Source: Gymnopus androsaceus JB14
Lineage: Eukaryota > Basidiomycota > Agaricomycetes > Agaricales > Omphalotaceae
Assembly: GCA_009733575.1 (NCBI GenBank)
Contig: ML769468.1
Location: forward strand, 124,001-188,000
Reading direction: 5' to 3'
Length of the DNA stretch: 64,000 nt
Positions within the stretch are counted from its first letter, which is position 1. Each line of letters starts with the position of its first letter. Shown here piece by piece: positions 49,494-60,751 of the stretch. Under the pieces are notes generated by a model. That model was not told the origin of the DNA. It searched no databases and saw only the letters and a program-made list of their open reading frames with translations. Both the position numbers and the translations under genes were made by a program.

Positions 49494-49702
49494 GATCACG
49501 TCAAGGGGCATTCGGCATCCGAACGGCAGACATGCATGCCCACATCGTGATCTTAATTGAAAAGTCACCACCTGCTGACATCGATGGCGTTAGCCATTCA
49601 GTTTTTTGAATGGAAAACATAACTTTCCCGCGCATGCTTGCCTCTTTTGGTAACCCAAGAGGGAGTCTGCCGTTCGGATGCCGAATGCCCCTTGGATCAC
49701 GT
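49494..49702. mobile_element. hAT-like MITE with perfect TIR and 8-bp target duplication
   Basis: Two perfectly inverted 30-bp arms (49502-49531 and 49665-49694, starting CAAGGGGCATTCGG) enclose a 133-bp centre. Directly outside, the octamer GATCACGT is repeated at 49494-49501 and 49695-49702 in the same orientation. Eight-bp duplications are the mark of hAT-superfamily insertion. The element is 193 bp, has no coding capacity, and its intact arms suggest a recent insertion. Confidence 0.9.
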
Positions 49703-49802
49703 TTGTTGGATTTGGATCTTAGCGCCCGAGCTTAACCTGCACTTCACGCTGAAGAATCAAGATACGACACTTTGAGGCTCTTTACGAAACGAAAGAACGG
49801 AC

Positions 49803-51864
49803 ATGGGATTTTTGAGTCGGATTATCTCATCACTAGGAAGCAAAAAGAGCAGAAGAAAACGGGCTGAGATTGCCCGCAACAACGGTTGGGTCGACGAAGT
49901 GGGAGCTCAGACGGATCAGCCAGTAAACAGCGATGAAGCCAACGAAATAGCCGCCAATCTTTTGCTACGTTCCTCCTCTGCACGTTATGCTGTTGTTGCA
50001 GAGACAGACTATACTTCTCTGCCTCCACTTCGTGAGTTTCGCTCTCTGCAAGTTTATTGATACTAACTTGTCCTAGCCCATCCAATTAATAGTGCTCTGA
50101 GCACACCCTCTGAATCCACCACTAGTCTTCCCAGTGTTTCTCGTCGTGGTACTTATGTCGTCAAAGTATACCCGCGCCAAAAGCACACTTCCACAGACCT
50201 TCTTGAAGTTGATAATGAGCCTCAGACTCCTCAGCCTCGTCGTCGTGCACAAACAGTTGGAGACGACAGCACACATCTACAAGGACTTCGCAGAGATCCT
50301 TCCGTTGCTAGCTTGCTCGACTTGTACGACGAGCATGGTCACCTTCCATCCAAGGCCTTTTCCAATACTCCCCCTCGGGAAGGCCGCGCCCAGACTCAGA
50401 GAACTGGTTCAACCTTGCGTGAGCTTCTCGGTGACCCCAGTCACCGTCATAATGCTAGCTCATTAGAAGGCGATATTTCCTGGGCTGAACGCTTTCTTGG
50501 GTAAGCAAATGATCAAGCGTACAGTATAATTCACTCACATTGAATTTGTTTGCAGAGAGGCTAACAGTGCTGCTTCATCCGTGTCTTCTCTTGCTCTTCA
50601 GACTCCAGACACTTCGGATTCTCTTTTCTCCAACAGTCATTTATCCAGTAACGCTCATCATGAATCCACATTCCTTACAAGCGACAACGATCTTTCTTCC
50701 AGCTTTCTTGATAATCCTATCATTTCTTCGATGGAAGTAGAACTCAGTGAGATCACTGAATCCTCACAAGTTATCGACAGTCCATACGTGACTGAAGATC
50801 CACAATTGAACCAGGATCCAAAGACTCCTCGTAGAGCTTCAGAGGTCTTTGGCTTTCTCACAGAGAAACGAAAATCTCGCGCCCCTGAAGACACACTCGA
50901 CAGATCACTTCCGGGACCGCCTAGTGCGTTCAGCTTGCCGTCTGAGGGTCCGGCGCTCTCTCGGTTTTCTCTCGATACTTTATGCGACAGTCACAACACT
51001 GTTGCCATATCTCCTTCTAGTGACACTCGCTCTTGCGAGTCTCGGGAAAATCATCCTGACTCTATTTTTGACGACTCCTTTGCTTCCTATGACATCCCAC
51101 AACAACAACCAGCTTCTTGGACCGACCTCCATCTCAACCACGCTGATTGGGCTATCACGTCCGACGATAACCCCACGGTGGAGGATGCCCAAGTCGCCCG
51201 CAAAGTGAAAGTGATCTTGACCGCCCCGACCAAAGTTATTGTCACTGCACCAACACCGTTGGCAGATACTACCGATCGACCCACTGCGACTCGAATTCCT
51301 CGTGGTCCACGGTCCCTTCATCGTCCGCGTTCACGCAGTCTCACAAAAGATCAACGACCGGGTCTCATTGAACGGTCCAACTCTTCAGACCGTTCAGATC
51401 CCTTCGCCCCCGTTCCCTCTCGGCCAATGAAGCTCCAGCGTCGCTCATCAACCTCTTTAAACGACCACGCCGACATTCATGTTCATATTTCCAGGCCGTT
51501 GGAAAAACAGAGCAGTGGCAGCAGCAGCAAGAGCCGAAGGCTAGGAAGCACCAGATCACTCATGTCCGGCTTATTCGATAAAGAAAACACAAATACTCTC
51601 AGCAGTCTTTCCGCTACAGCCGAACTTCCCATGACACCAATTCGGTCCAATTCCTCTTCTTCGCGTTCGCTGTTGCGTTCCGCTATTACCCCGGCGTCGT
51701 TTAGACCTCCGGAGGGGATGACGCCCTCTCCTGCGTCGTCGTCGGAGCTGTCGCCTGTGGGGAAGATGATGATGTTGGATGTGAGGCGTCAGAGAAGTAA
51801 GACGAGGGAATCACAGAAAGGTGGTGGTGGTGGACGACGCCATGGGAGCGAGAGGGTTATATGA
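49803..51864 (+). CDS. Disordered protein with possible N-myristoylation, unknown
   Basis: Three exons (49803-50031, 50077-50500, 50556-51864) with matching phases give 653 residues. The N-terminus MGFLSRIISSLGSKKSRRKR has Gly at position 2, a Ser at position 5 and a basic patch, a pattern suited to myristoylation and membrane association. The rest is Ser/Thr/Asp-rich and probably disordered, with short conserved-looking pieces: SLLDLYDEHGHLP, STLRELLGD, EGDISWAERFLGEANSA, and near the end RSLMSGLFDKENTNTLSSL, where KEN may be an APC/C degron. VARKVKVILTAPTKVIVTAP is the most hydrophobic stretch. A Gly run and basic tail end the protein. It begins about 100 bp from the MITE. Function unknown; no frame break. 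Confidence 0.8.
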
Positions 51865-52847
51865 ATGATGTTTATGTTGTTGAATTGCTTTTCACGTTTA
51901 CAAGTATACTGAACGGTTTTATGATTTTCGTTCTTATTTATTTCATACAGGTTATGGTCGGCTTTTCTTTTTTCGCGTTTGGTTATTAGTATCCTGTTGT
52001 AAATTGTTTATCTCGTAACGAGATGTGCTGCTTCAACAAAACTTGCATGTCATTTATTGTAGGCAAAAATCATAGCGTCATTTAGGACCTAAGGCCAAAT
52101 CCACAAGAGATGATCCCGAGGTCGGAGCTGGCCGGAGGTCCTGCTACAGTACTCTTGGAGGCGATTTTTACCGAGTTCTCTGAGCGGTGTAAGGAATGCT
52201 GGTTTTTTTGAATTAATTGCTGTAGCCCACACGAGTTCAACAATCTACAGAGGAAAATGCAGCGAGACAAAACAAAGCGACGGGCGCTAACCTTCGCTTT
52301 GTCTTGGACCATCACAGACAGTCACTTAACCGTTTTTCCTTCTATACCCTGCATTTATCAAAAAAAAGAATTTTAAAAAATCCAATTTAACGCGTTCGTT
52401 TTGAGGGGTAAGTAAACCTTTGTTTATTTCCGAGGTGGATAGGAGGTCACGGTCTGGTGGAACTGCTTGTGGAATGAGAACGAATAGGGCGTAGCTTACA
52501 CTGTGTCTTCGAGTGTATTGGTTGGTAGGCAGAGAAAAAGGCCCGGAGGTTCGAGTGTATCGAATGCGTCGCATCAGCTCGTTTCCAAAATATGGCTTTC
52601 CAGAACACCGAGTCAGAAATGACAGCTTAACGATTTTATCCCCATTGCTTCTTTGAATCTTTCTCTACTCTACCATCGAGACTTGACTGACAAAGCTGTC
52701 ACCTTTGTAGTCGTTGAACGATATCACTTCCTTCGTAGCGCTACACCAGTTACCGATTCAATTTTGTGTTTCTCACCGGTGAGTGACCATGTAGCAAATC
52801 TATCCTTTTGAATTAAAACAGTAGAATATCTAGCTCCAAAATCTGCA
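51865..52847. other. Intergenic, nothing recognised
   Basis: This gap of nearly 1 kb lies between two plus-strand genes. The first part, T-rich, fits a 3' UTR. Two minus-strand ORFs of about 80 codons (52082-52315, 52326-52574) show no family features. The last 150 bp probably include the leader of the F-box gene. Confidence 0.35.
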
Positions 52848-54457
52848 ATGTCTGCAAACTTTCAACTCCGGACAAACATGGACTTGGAGGAGATACGTCG
52901 AAGGTTACGCTCAGAATATGGCTCTGGAGTTCAGTCCGAGGCTGAAATCTCCGGAGTGCTCGCGGATGTTGACAAAGACCTGGAGGACTGCGACGCCGAG
53001 TTCCGTCGTCTACAGTCGCGTATGATCGCTTTACAAAATCAGCGCAAGCGTTTAGCGGAGCACAAAGTTTTTCTGGCGCTTTCTGCGGTCACCCATTCGT
53101 AGACTGCCTAACGAGACCATGCTGCGCATCTTTGATTATGCATGCGAGATGAACGAGCTTACATCGAAAAAGTTGCAGACAATGCCCGCATTGACAATCA
53201 GCGGTATATGTTCGCGATGGCGAACTCTCGCGCAGTCTTATCCAGAACTCTGGTCCCGTATCCGACTTAAACTGTGGTCGAAACCTCGTTGTCTACCAGG
53301 TTTGCCCATCTTGGATCTTTACCTTGATTCTTCAAAACAATTTCCCCTCATACTTGAAATTCCTTTGATGAATTTTGAAGAGCTACAGGCGGACCATCGA
53401 GAAGTTTGTGCTAAGCTTGCTGCATGCAGTGATCGCTGGAAGGAGCTCACCGCGGGACACCCCAAAATCTATACAGCCTATGACAGCTCAGAACCCTTCC
53501 GATTTCCCATTACTGGAACAGCTCTTAATCCCCAATATCGCCTTCAACAACGAAAAAGATCTGAATCGCTTTCAGCATGCTGCAAATCTGAAGGTTCTAG
53601 CCCTTTCTGACATTGTACATTGGGCAGATTTGCAACAGCGAAAATTTCTGTGGGCGCAGATTACTGAGCTTGATGTAGCTCAGTGCGAGGATATGATGAA
53701 GCACATCTTGGAGATGCATAGTCTCCAGGAATTGCACTTCAAACAGTTCCCAGACAATGAAAGTACTGTCATACTTTGTTCGCCTCCAGTAGCAACTCCC
53801 TCTGTCCAGAAGCTCGCACTTACTCTCAGACAAACATCTCATCTGGAGTCTGAGAGGTTGGCCAATGTGGTATTTGCATCCATCACATGCCCTAATCTAA
53901 CCTCTCTTTTTGTTGAAGGAAAGGATGGATATAAGGATCCATGGCCAAGAGATATGGTCAATGGCTTTATATCTCGTTCATCTTTCCACCTCACCACTCT
54001 TTCAATCAAATTTATTCCACTTTCGGACTCTGATCTCATTGATCTTCTTCGTCGCCTTCCTTCTCTTCATCATCTCACTGTAAATGATTCCAACATCACT
54101 TCTCCAAGTTCCATAACCCCACTACTCATCCAAAGTTTACACGCCTTCCATCAAACAAGCCCTGTCGCTATCTTTACGGTGTTGGTGAAAAGGCTACAGA
54201 CTCTTTCACTGACCACTAGTGCTGAGGCTCAGGAAGCCTTCAACGATAGGGATTTTGTTGATATGGTCTCGTCGAGGTGGTTTCTTGATGGCTATAAATC
54301 TGATTCGGATTCAATGAATTTGAATGGTGGAATGGCCTGCCTTCGTTCAGTGGTTATGCGTTTCACGAAACGAGATGTTGACGAAGAAGTATACAGACCT
54401 TTGAAGTATATTGAAGAAGAGGGTATGAGGGTTGTAGTTATTGGCCGAAATTCGTGA
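52848..54457 (+). CDS. Agaricomycete F-box protein with two frame breaks
   Basis: There are no introns. The N-terminus is a coiled coil (LADVDKDLEDCDAEFRRLQS, ending NQRKRLAEHK), then an F-box of the mushroom type (SPIRRLPNETMLRIFDYAC, ISGICSRWRTLAQSYPELW). The rest is an irregular leucine-rich region (LEQLLIPNIAFNNEKDLNRF, LQELHFKQFP, LPSLHHLTVNDSNITS). Such proteins are predicted SCF ubiquitin-ligase adaptors and are hugely expanded in Agaricomycetes. Reading needs two corrections, each explained by one extra base: a T in the run at 53079-53082, and a C at 53499-53500 just before DFPLLEQLL. Removing both gives 535 residues ending in VVVIGRNS. It is either a recent pseudogene or sequence containing errors. 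Confidence 0.8.
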
Positions 54458-55853
54458 TTTTATCTATCTTCGACCTCTTTCTGTGATACCCCAGAGCTAG
54501 TCCCGACATACCATATTGCATAATTGTACTGTACTATGGATTTTGCCGTTTCTCCTTCGTTTCTTTTTTCTTCTTTTTTTTGGTTCACAATGTGCTGTTA
54601 GCGCAGCGCGGCTAAAGAAGCCAAGTTTGCTGTTGGAACGATTATTTCGTTTTCTTTTTTATTGCAGTTCACGAGTTGGTGTTTTTACCTTTTGATCTTT
54701 TCAGAAGAAGGCTGAGAAATTTTCATTGAGAAACGCAGAAATATGAGCCCATTTTGGGCTAAAAAAAAGTTCGTGTGTCTTTGATTCCGCTGTCCACTTC
54801 GCTTAGATTCGAGTCTTTAGACTTGGTCAGGCGTCTCAATTCTGAGCTCAGTAGAAGCGGCCTCTGGACTGCGGTGAAATCCCCAGGTAGACAATATTGA
54901 CTGCTGCACTTCTTTGAAGTACAGTCATTCAGGTCAACAGCGGCAACTTTGCAAAGCCCTGATCAACTAGGAGTGAACTAGTCTGGGACTTAGAGCCTCT
55001 TAATTCCTCTCACCGCTACTAAATAAAGGGATTGAAAAAGACCTAAGGGACTTATTTTTAATTGTACGTAGCTCACAGTAAGCGCTTGCGCTAAATCGCG
55101 ACCAATAGGGGCTAGGAGCTCCAGCTTTGGCCTACCTTTCTTGGTAGCACGCGTTCTGGCGTCAAGCGCCGATCTCTTCCTCTTTCTTACCATCAGCATC
55201 ACACCAACGAAAGGATTTTTTCGACGACTCGAAACGACTTTGTTTCTATAATGCCAACTGGTGTCGAGTCGTTCGTTAGTAGTAGTACTTAAAGATACGA
55301 GCAATGCCCGAATCACGACGATCTCGGAAGGTTTGGAAATCATACTTTCCAAAACTCTCTTTCGCGAGGACAGATTTCTTGCGACGTGAATCACCGCAAT
55401 AGCTAGCGAGATGGACGACGAAAAGACGAGGATGGCGTTATGTAGGACAAGCAACCACGCGTAAGCAGGTTTTTAGAAGTTCAATATAAATTTCCTAAAG
55501 AAATCCCGGATGCAAATGTCATAAAAAGCCCTTCTACTATTTCGAGTCGGAGAACGAGCCAGAATCTGACGCGTCGCAGGCGATTATTCAAAACGTTTTG
55601 CAATGCGCTGCTACTAATAGGCGCCTATGGTCTATTACAGGATGACGCGATTCCGAGCCTCAGAAGCGATACTGAGTATACATATTGTACTCTCCGAATA
55701 CTCTCTCTCTTGCACTCTCTAATCTTTCTCCTTCCCGGTCTTAGGACTTTTCGTTCTAAACATGGCCCGCCTGTTGTGACTAGGATTCACGTGCCGCGTG
55801 ACTCTGGCGTTGTGCTGCCGGTGATCTGCCGCCCACCGTTTCTCTCAACCATC
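54458..55853. other. Intergenic; one unassigned minus-strand ORF
   Basis: 1.4 kb between two plus-strand genes. A minus-strand open frame (54990-55454) of about 154 codons starts with a hydrophobic stretch (ILVFSSSISLAIAVIHVA) and then turns basic. It has no ATG before the hydrophobic part, and a stop lies just upstream, so it would be a fragment at best. I do not recognise it. Confidence 0.3.
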
Positions 55854-58055
55854 ATGAGCTCTGATACTGTCGAAGACTTCCTAAGTAAAGAAATCCTAAT
55901 TCAAGGAAACATTGTGAGTAATTATATGTATACCTTGAGCTCTGTTCACGAAACACCTAGGTCACCTACCGCTCACTCAGTCGTCAACGGTCTATACACG
56001 TTAACGCTGCGAAAAAGTAGGTTCATTCCATGGATTTTCCTCCATTAAATCATATATATGTCTCGTAGTGCCCTTGCTTCCTTTTATGCCCAAACTCGAC
56101 AAGATAACCAGTCCAAACTCGCTGCAACGTACCTAGTCAGCGGAGAGATTGAACCAGAGACTAAACAACCGGACCGCATGGATATTGACGAAGAGAATGC
56201 CGAAGATAAAGACGCTGAATACGAGGATGATGGAGATGAGCAGGTTGAGACAACTGAGGTCGTTCTTGTGGGCGAACAAGACTTGGAACGTGTGTTGTTG
56301 TTTTCTGCACTTGCCTATTCGTTTCTCAAGCTTACCCTATTCTTTGTCTGTTTATTATAGGTGTAAAATCCAAATTTCAAAGATTTTCGCCATCCATATC
56401 TATAGCTTGTCCCCCGCACCCATACGCGTACGTCGTGGCTACTGATACACGCGAACGCGAATCCAAACGTGGAAATAATTTATTCTAGGACATGGGGCTT
56501 ATCTGTGGCCCTACTGAAATCGTTCGGGAAATTGATAACAAGAAGGGCTCTGAAATGGCGGTAACGATTGGAAAGATTGTTGGAGGCGATGTGAAAGTAC
56601 GTTTTTAGTGTTCTATATGATTCTCAGTACACTAACACTATCACAGGAAGGACCCAAAAAGAAACAATATCTACCACTTGCGCCCGCCGCGGTTTCCACT
56701 ACATCAGAGGCTTCATCTACTAGCAAGCTTCCTGCTGCTCCTGCACCCGCGCGTGGGGCCAAAGCGACTACAACGACGTCCGAGAAACCGAAACCGAGTG
56801 GTAAACTCGACTTTTTCGCCAAGCCGAAACCAAAAGATACAAAACCGACAAAGGATTCTACCAAGAAAGAACCAGTCAAAGAAGCATCATCGAAGGAGAA
56901 GGAGAAGGAGAAAAAGTCCAAATCCTCCACCGCCGCTGCATCCAAGGACTCTGATGTTGAGGAGAAATCTAAGAAAACGAGTGCTAAAGTAGGAATTTTT
57001 TATTTCACAACTTGTTTATATATAGATTGTAATGATCTCCCAGCCGGCATCCAAGCAGAAACAAGAGCGTTCATCGGAGGAGGAGAAAAGCAAGCCTGCA
57101 TCCTCTAAAGCGAAGGGGAAAGCGCCAGCGAGCAAGGTCATCTTTACAATACACCTACCGTCGAGAGCGATATTCACGATTTTATCTACTTGCAGGCTGG
57201 AACTCAACGAAAATCCGGCGCCCTAATGTCCGATTCAGATGATGATGAAGAGCAGCCTGTGGCTCATTCCAAGGTCAGGGCGAAGAAGGGTACAATTGTT
57301 AGCGACGACGACGAAGAAGACGCGTCTGTGAGTCGAACGAAGAGCAAAGGCAAAGGGAAGCAGGTGATCAAAGAAGAAGACGAAGATCTCTATGCCATGA
57401 TGGATGTCGACGACGGTATGTTTTTGCAATCTACACCCTAGTTCTCTCAATCTCATTCCTGATATGACTAGATAATGTCATTCGTGCCTCGCGTATCCGT
57501 CGAAAGTCATCCCCCGAACCTTCTGAAATTCCGACATCTCCAGAGCCAGAAGATGTAGATGTAGAGATGGAAGACGTTATTGCGCCCGCACCCAAAGCGA
57601 AGAAGAAGCTGTGAAGAAGACTGTGCCCGTCGGTAGGAATGGGTTGAAGAAGAAGCGTATTGTGAAGAGTAAGATGACTGTTGACTCGAAAGGGTATACA
57701 GGTAAAAACTTCTTCTTTTCAACTAACCTTGCAGTCATCGACTGACTTTTGATGATACGCCTATGCAGTCACGGAAGATTACAGCGAGTACGAGTCTGTC
57801 GACGAAGAAGAGCCCGAGCCTGAATCAGTGAAAAAGGAAAAGGGGAAGAAGAAAAGTACGGACAAGGCTGGTGCTACGAAAAAGACAGTGGCATCGAAAA
57901 CGAAAACGGAAGAGGAGAGTGATTCTTTTGCTTCAGTGAAAGTTAAACCTGCTCCGAAAGCAAAGCCGAAAGCTTCGTCTTCGAGTACTAAAGGATCGGG
58001 CAACGGCCAGAAGGGGATTTCAGCTTTCTTTGGAAAACCTAGTGGGAAAAAGTAG
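55854..58055 (+). CDS. POL32: DNA polymerase delta third subunit (Pol32/Cdc27)
   Basis: Ten exons give about 561 residues. The N-terminal part matches the Pol32 fold (DTVEDFLSKEILIQGNIVTY, NALASFYAQTRQD, KLAATYLVSGEI, ERVKSKFQRFSPSIS). A long Lys/Ser/Glu-rich region follows, with KPSGKLDFFAKPKPK and acidic clusters. The last residues, QKGISAFFGKPSGKK, hold a perfect PCNA-interacting motif (Q-x-x-I-x-x-F-F). The subunit links polymerase delta to PCNA and supports translesion and break-induced synthesis in the nucleus. The frame is shifted by -1 at 57598-57612 within a GAAGAA repeat, so the literal reading stops after KAKKKL. The intact PIP box in the other frame argues that the real gene is whole. 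Confidence 0.88.
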
Positions 58056-58346
58056 GACAGAAAGCCAATGGGACTAGTACTTTTTGTTTGTATCCTTTTG
58101 AGTATTTCTGTAATACAAAGTATCCTAGCACGCGTGAACGAAGCCGTATGTAGCTACTTGTGCGCCTCGAGCACATCTCCGCTGTTTTCCACGTGGACGG
58201 GCTTGATCCGACTAATTCATTTCAAACTACCACACACCACTTTCATTATCACCACGTTCACCTCTACGGACGCCCGTCACGGGTCTTTCGCCAACGTACT
58301 CACACCTACTACACCCAGCGACGATTCTTACAGCGAGGCTTTCGAA

Positions 58347-60356
58347 ATGACGCATACATATGGAATTGCAGACTCTAACACGGCTACGGATGGAGGTGAA
58401 AATCCAGAGTCGAGTGAACAGAGCGCTCTCCTTGGGAATCATGCAACTGCGAAGAAGGATAAACGAGACGGGAAGGCCAATATGATGTAGATGGTTCAGT
58501 TTCCTTGTGTAGCTGGTTGTCTAATCTTTTTTGCCATACTAGGTATGGAATTATAGCAATTCTACCGTACGCGTAACAGGTGCTGATTATATTCAAGTTC
58601 ATCTACTAGCAACTTGGTCAATACGATTATCGGCAGTGGTGCGTTGGACTTGAGATCTAATTGTACATACGACTTATCCATAATCATATCAGGAATGTTG
58701 ACCTTTCCCCTCGTATGTTTCTCTAATAACCTCACGAGCTTGCACTGTATATATTCATTTCTCGGCACAGGCTTTGGCTTCAGCGGGAATCCTACCTGGG
58801 ATGCTCACCTGCGCGCTCTCAGGAGGCATAGCAGCGTTCGGACTGTATCTTCTCACACTATGTGCTGCGAAAGCTCCCCACCGTCGATCTTCGTTCTTTG
58901 CAATCGCACAAATGACTTTTCCTCGAGCTGCTATCTTTTTTGATTTGGCTATCGCTATAAAGTGTTTTGGTGTGTCTATAAGGTATGTGTTGACTATGCT
59001 ATACTGTTCTGTGATATATTCGTTGACCGTTTCATTCCACAGCTACCTGATCATCATCAAGAGTCTTACACCCAATGTCGTTTCTTCCTTGTATCACGAT
59101 TTAAGCGACAGTGAACCTGCTGCGTGGATGTTGAATGGAAGGAACTGGTTAATTATATTCATGGTCATCCTGGTACCTTTGGCATTCCTTCGTCATCTGC
59201 ATAGCTTGAGGCACACTAGTTATATTGCCTTGTTCTCAGTGGGTTAGTATTCGTTAATTCTCCCTTGACGCGTATATTGCTTACCGTCGTGATCTAGCGT
59301 ATCTTCTTGTCATTGTGATCAAGTGTTACTTTTGGCCTTTGGATAACATGCCACCTGCAGGCGAAATTCATCTCATCTACTTTACGCCCAACTTTGTGTC
59401 GACCTTCCCTGTGCAAGTTTTTGCATTCACTTGCTCGCATAATGTAGTATATCTCAATCTATCTGGTGAATCTCGGCTGATAGACGCTCCACAGCTGTTC
59501 TCGATCTATAATGAGATGAAAAGTAATACCCAAAGTCGAATGAATATAACCATAGGCTCTGCTATTGGTTCAGCGACCTTGACGTACGAAATCATCGCTG
59601 TCTTTGGATACCTGACTTTTGGAACCAATGTAAGTACTGGATGCGCTGCAGTACTTGATGCTCACCGTCCTACAGGTTGGTGCGAATATCATTGCGATGT
59701 ATCCTCCAACTTCGCTCTTCGTTGCCATTGGACAGGTAGCCATCGTGATACTTGTACTTATTTTCTTACCCGTTGCAAGTTCATCCTGGCCGAAACTGCT
59801 TGGACAAGGTGTTTCATGCTGGTGAGACCGTGAAGCCCGCCTCAGATGGCGAGGAGGATGTCGAGGTCGACGACCATGGCAGTGGCGAGATGTCCGACAC
59901 CAAGCACATCATCCTGACGTTGGGTATAATCGTAAGTACCTTTCACGATAGCTTACTTTGTGGATGATCTCAAGATTGGTAAGTAACTAATGTCGGTTCT
60001 GCGTTCCGCTATTTAAACACATACCTAGTGCTCTCATTCGTTGGCTCAACTGGCTCAACGACCATCTCTTTCATCCTTCCGGGGCTATTCTACTGGAAGG
60101 TACGTGCGCTTGGATGAACAAATGGCCAAGATCGCTCACTATTAATTCTAGTTGACTCGCAACGACGAAAGTTCGAGAATACTGAATCGCGCCGCCATAG
60201 CGCTGGCTGCATACGGCATGTTCATCTTTGTATTCTGGTAAGTCATAGTGCTTGGTCGCATAAAGCTGTATAATAAATTATCGCTTCCACAGCTTGGGAT
60301 TCAACATATATCAAGTGATATATCCGGCGGCGAATTCAGGAGGACCAGCTCATTAG
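58347..60356 (+). CDS. Vacuolar amino-acid transporter, AVT5/6/7 (SLC38) type
   Basis: Eleven exons give about 471 residues. After a hydrophilic N-terminus (SSEQSALLGN) come the family's first helix motif SNLVNTIIGSGMLTFPLALA, GGIAAFGLYLLTLCAAKA, YLIIIKSLTPNV, CSHNLFSIYNEMKSNT, IGSATLTYEIIAVFGYLTFG, NIIAMYPPT, YPLQVHPGRNCLDKVF and VLSFVGSTGSTTISFILPGL. About eleven membrane helices are likely. Yeast Avt5-7 export or import neutral and acidic amino acids across the vacuole membrane, which would feed TORC1 signalling; direction here is unknown. Exon 3 is only 20 nt (58693-58712). Two frame breaks, each fixed by removing one T, occur at about 59758 and 59941-59943. The ATG at 58347 is chosen because frames upstream look non-coding. 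Confidence 0.87.
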
Positions 60357-60751
60357 AGTATATGCCTGTAGTTATCTGTATATAATGTAATTCATCATTA
60401 AAAGCTTGAGTACGGGGAGAGATCTGTGGGAGCTTACGTGATTCAAGGTCCCATTTGCCTTGCACCCTTTAACCACGACTTGGACCCAATTGGTCGCAAG
60501 AGCACTCCAAAAAGCGGCTCATCGGTCGAAAATCAATCCGACGGCCTATCCAGTACTCTTATGACCTTTGCTTGCTATGTCGTCTGGTGAGTAACGCCTC
60601 GCTGCACGACGAGCCCCCCAGATCACTCAAAGGCTGCGTTAATATCGCTGCTTTTTCCTAACCGCCCCCAGACCATAGAAGTAATCCGACAGTTTCAGAG
60701 TCATCTGCATCCTCTTCGAGCTCTAGAGTTTCATCGCCGTCTATTGTTGCC

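Noticed and set aside
54990..55454. Minus-strand ORF with a hydrophobic N-terminus, considered as a receptor fragment
   Set aside because: No ATG before the hydrophobic part, a stop just upstream, and the motifs of Ste3-type receptors are missing.
59930..59952. A 21-nt intron to explain the second AVT frame break
   Set aside because: Too short for splicing in fungi; removing one T from the run at 59941-59943 gives the conserved STFTIAYFVDDL-type reading.
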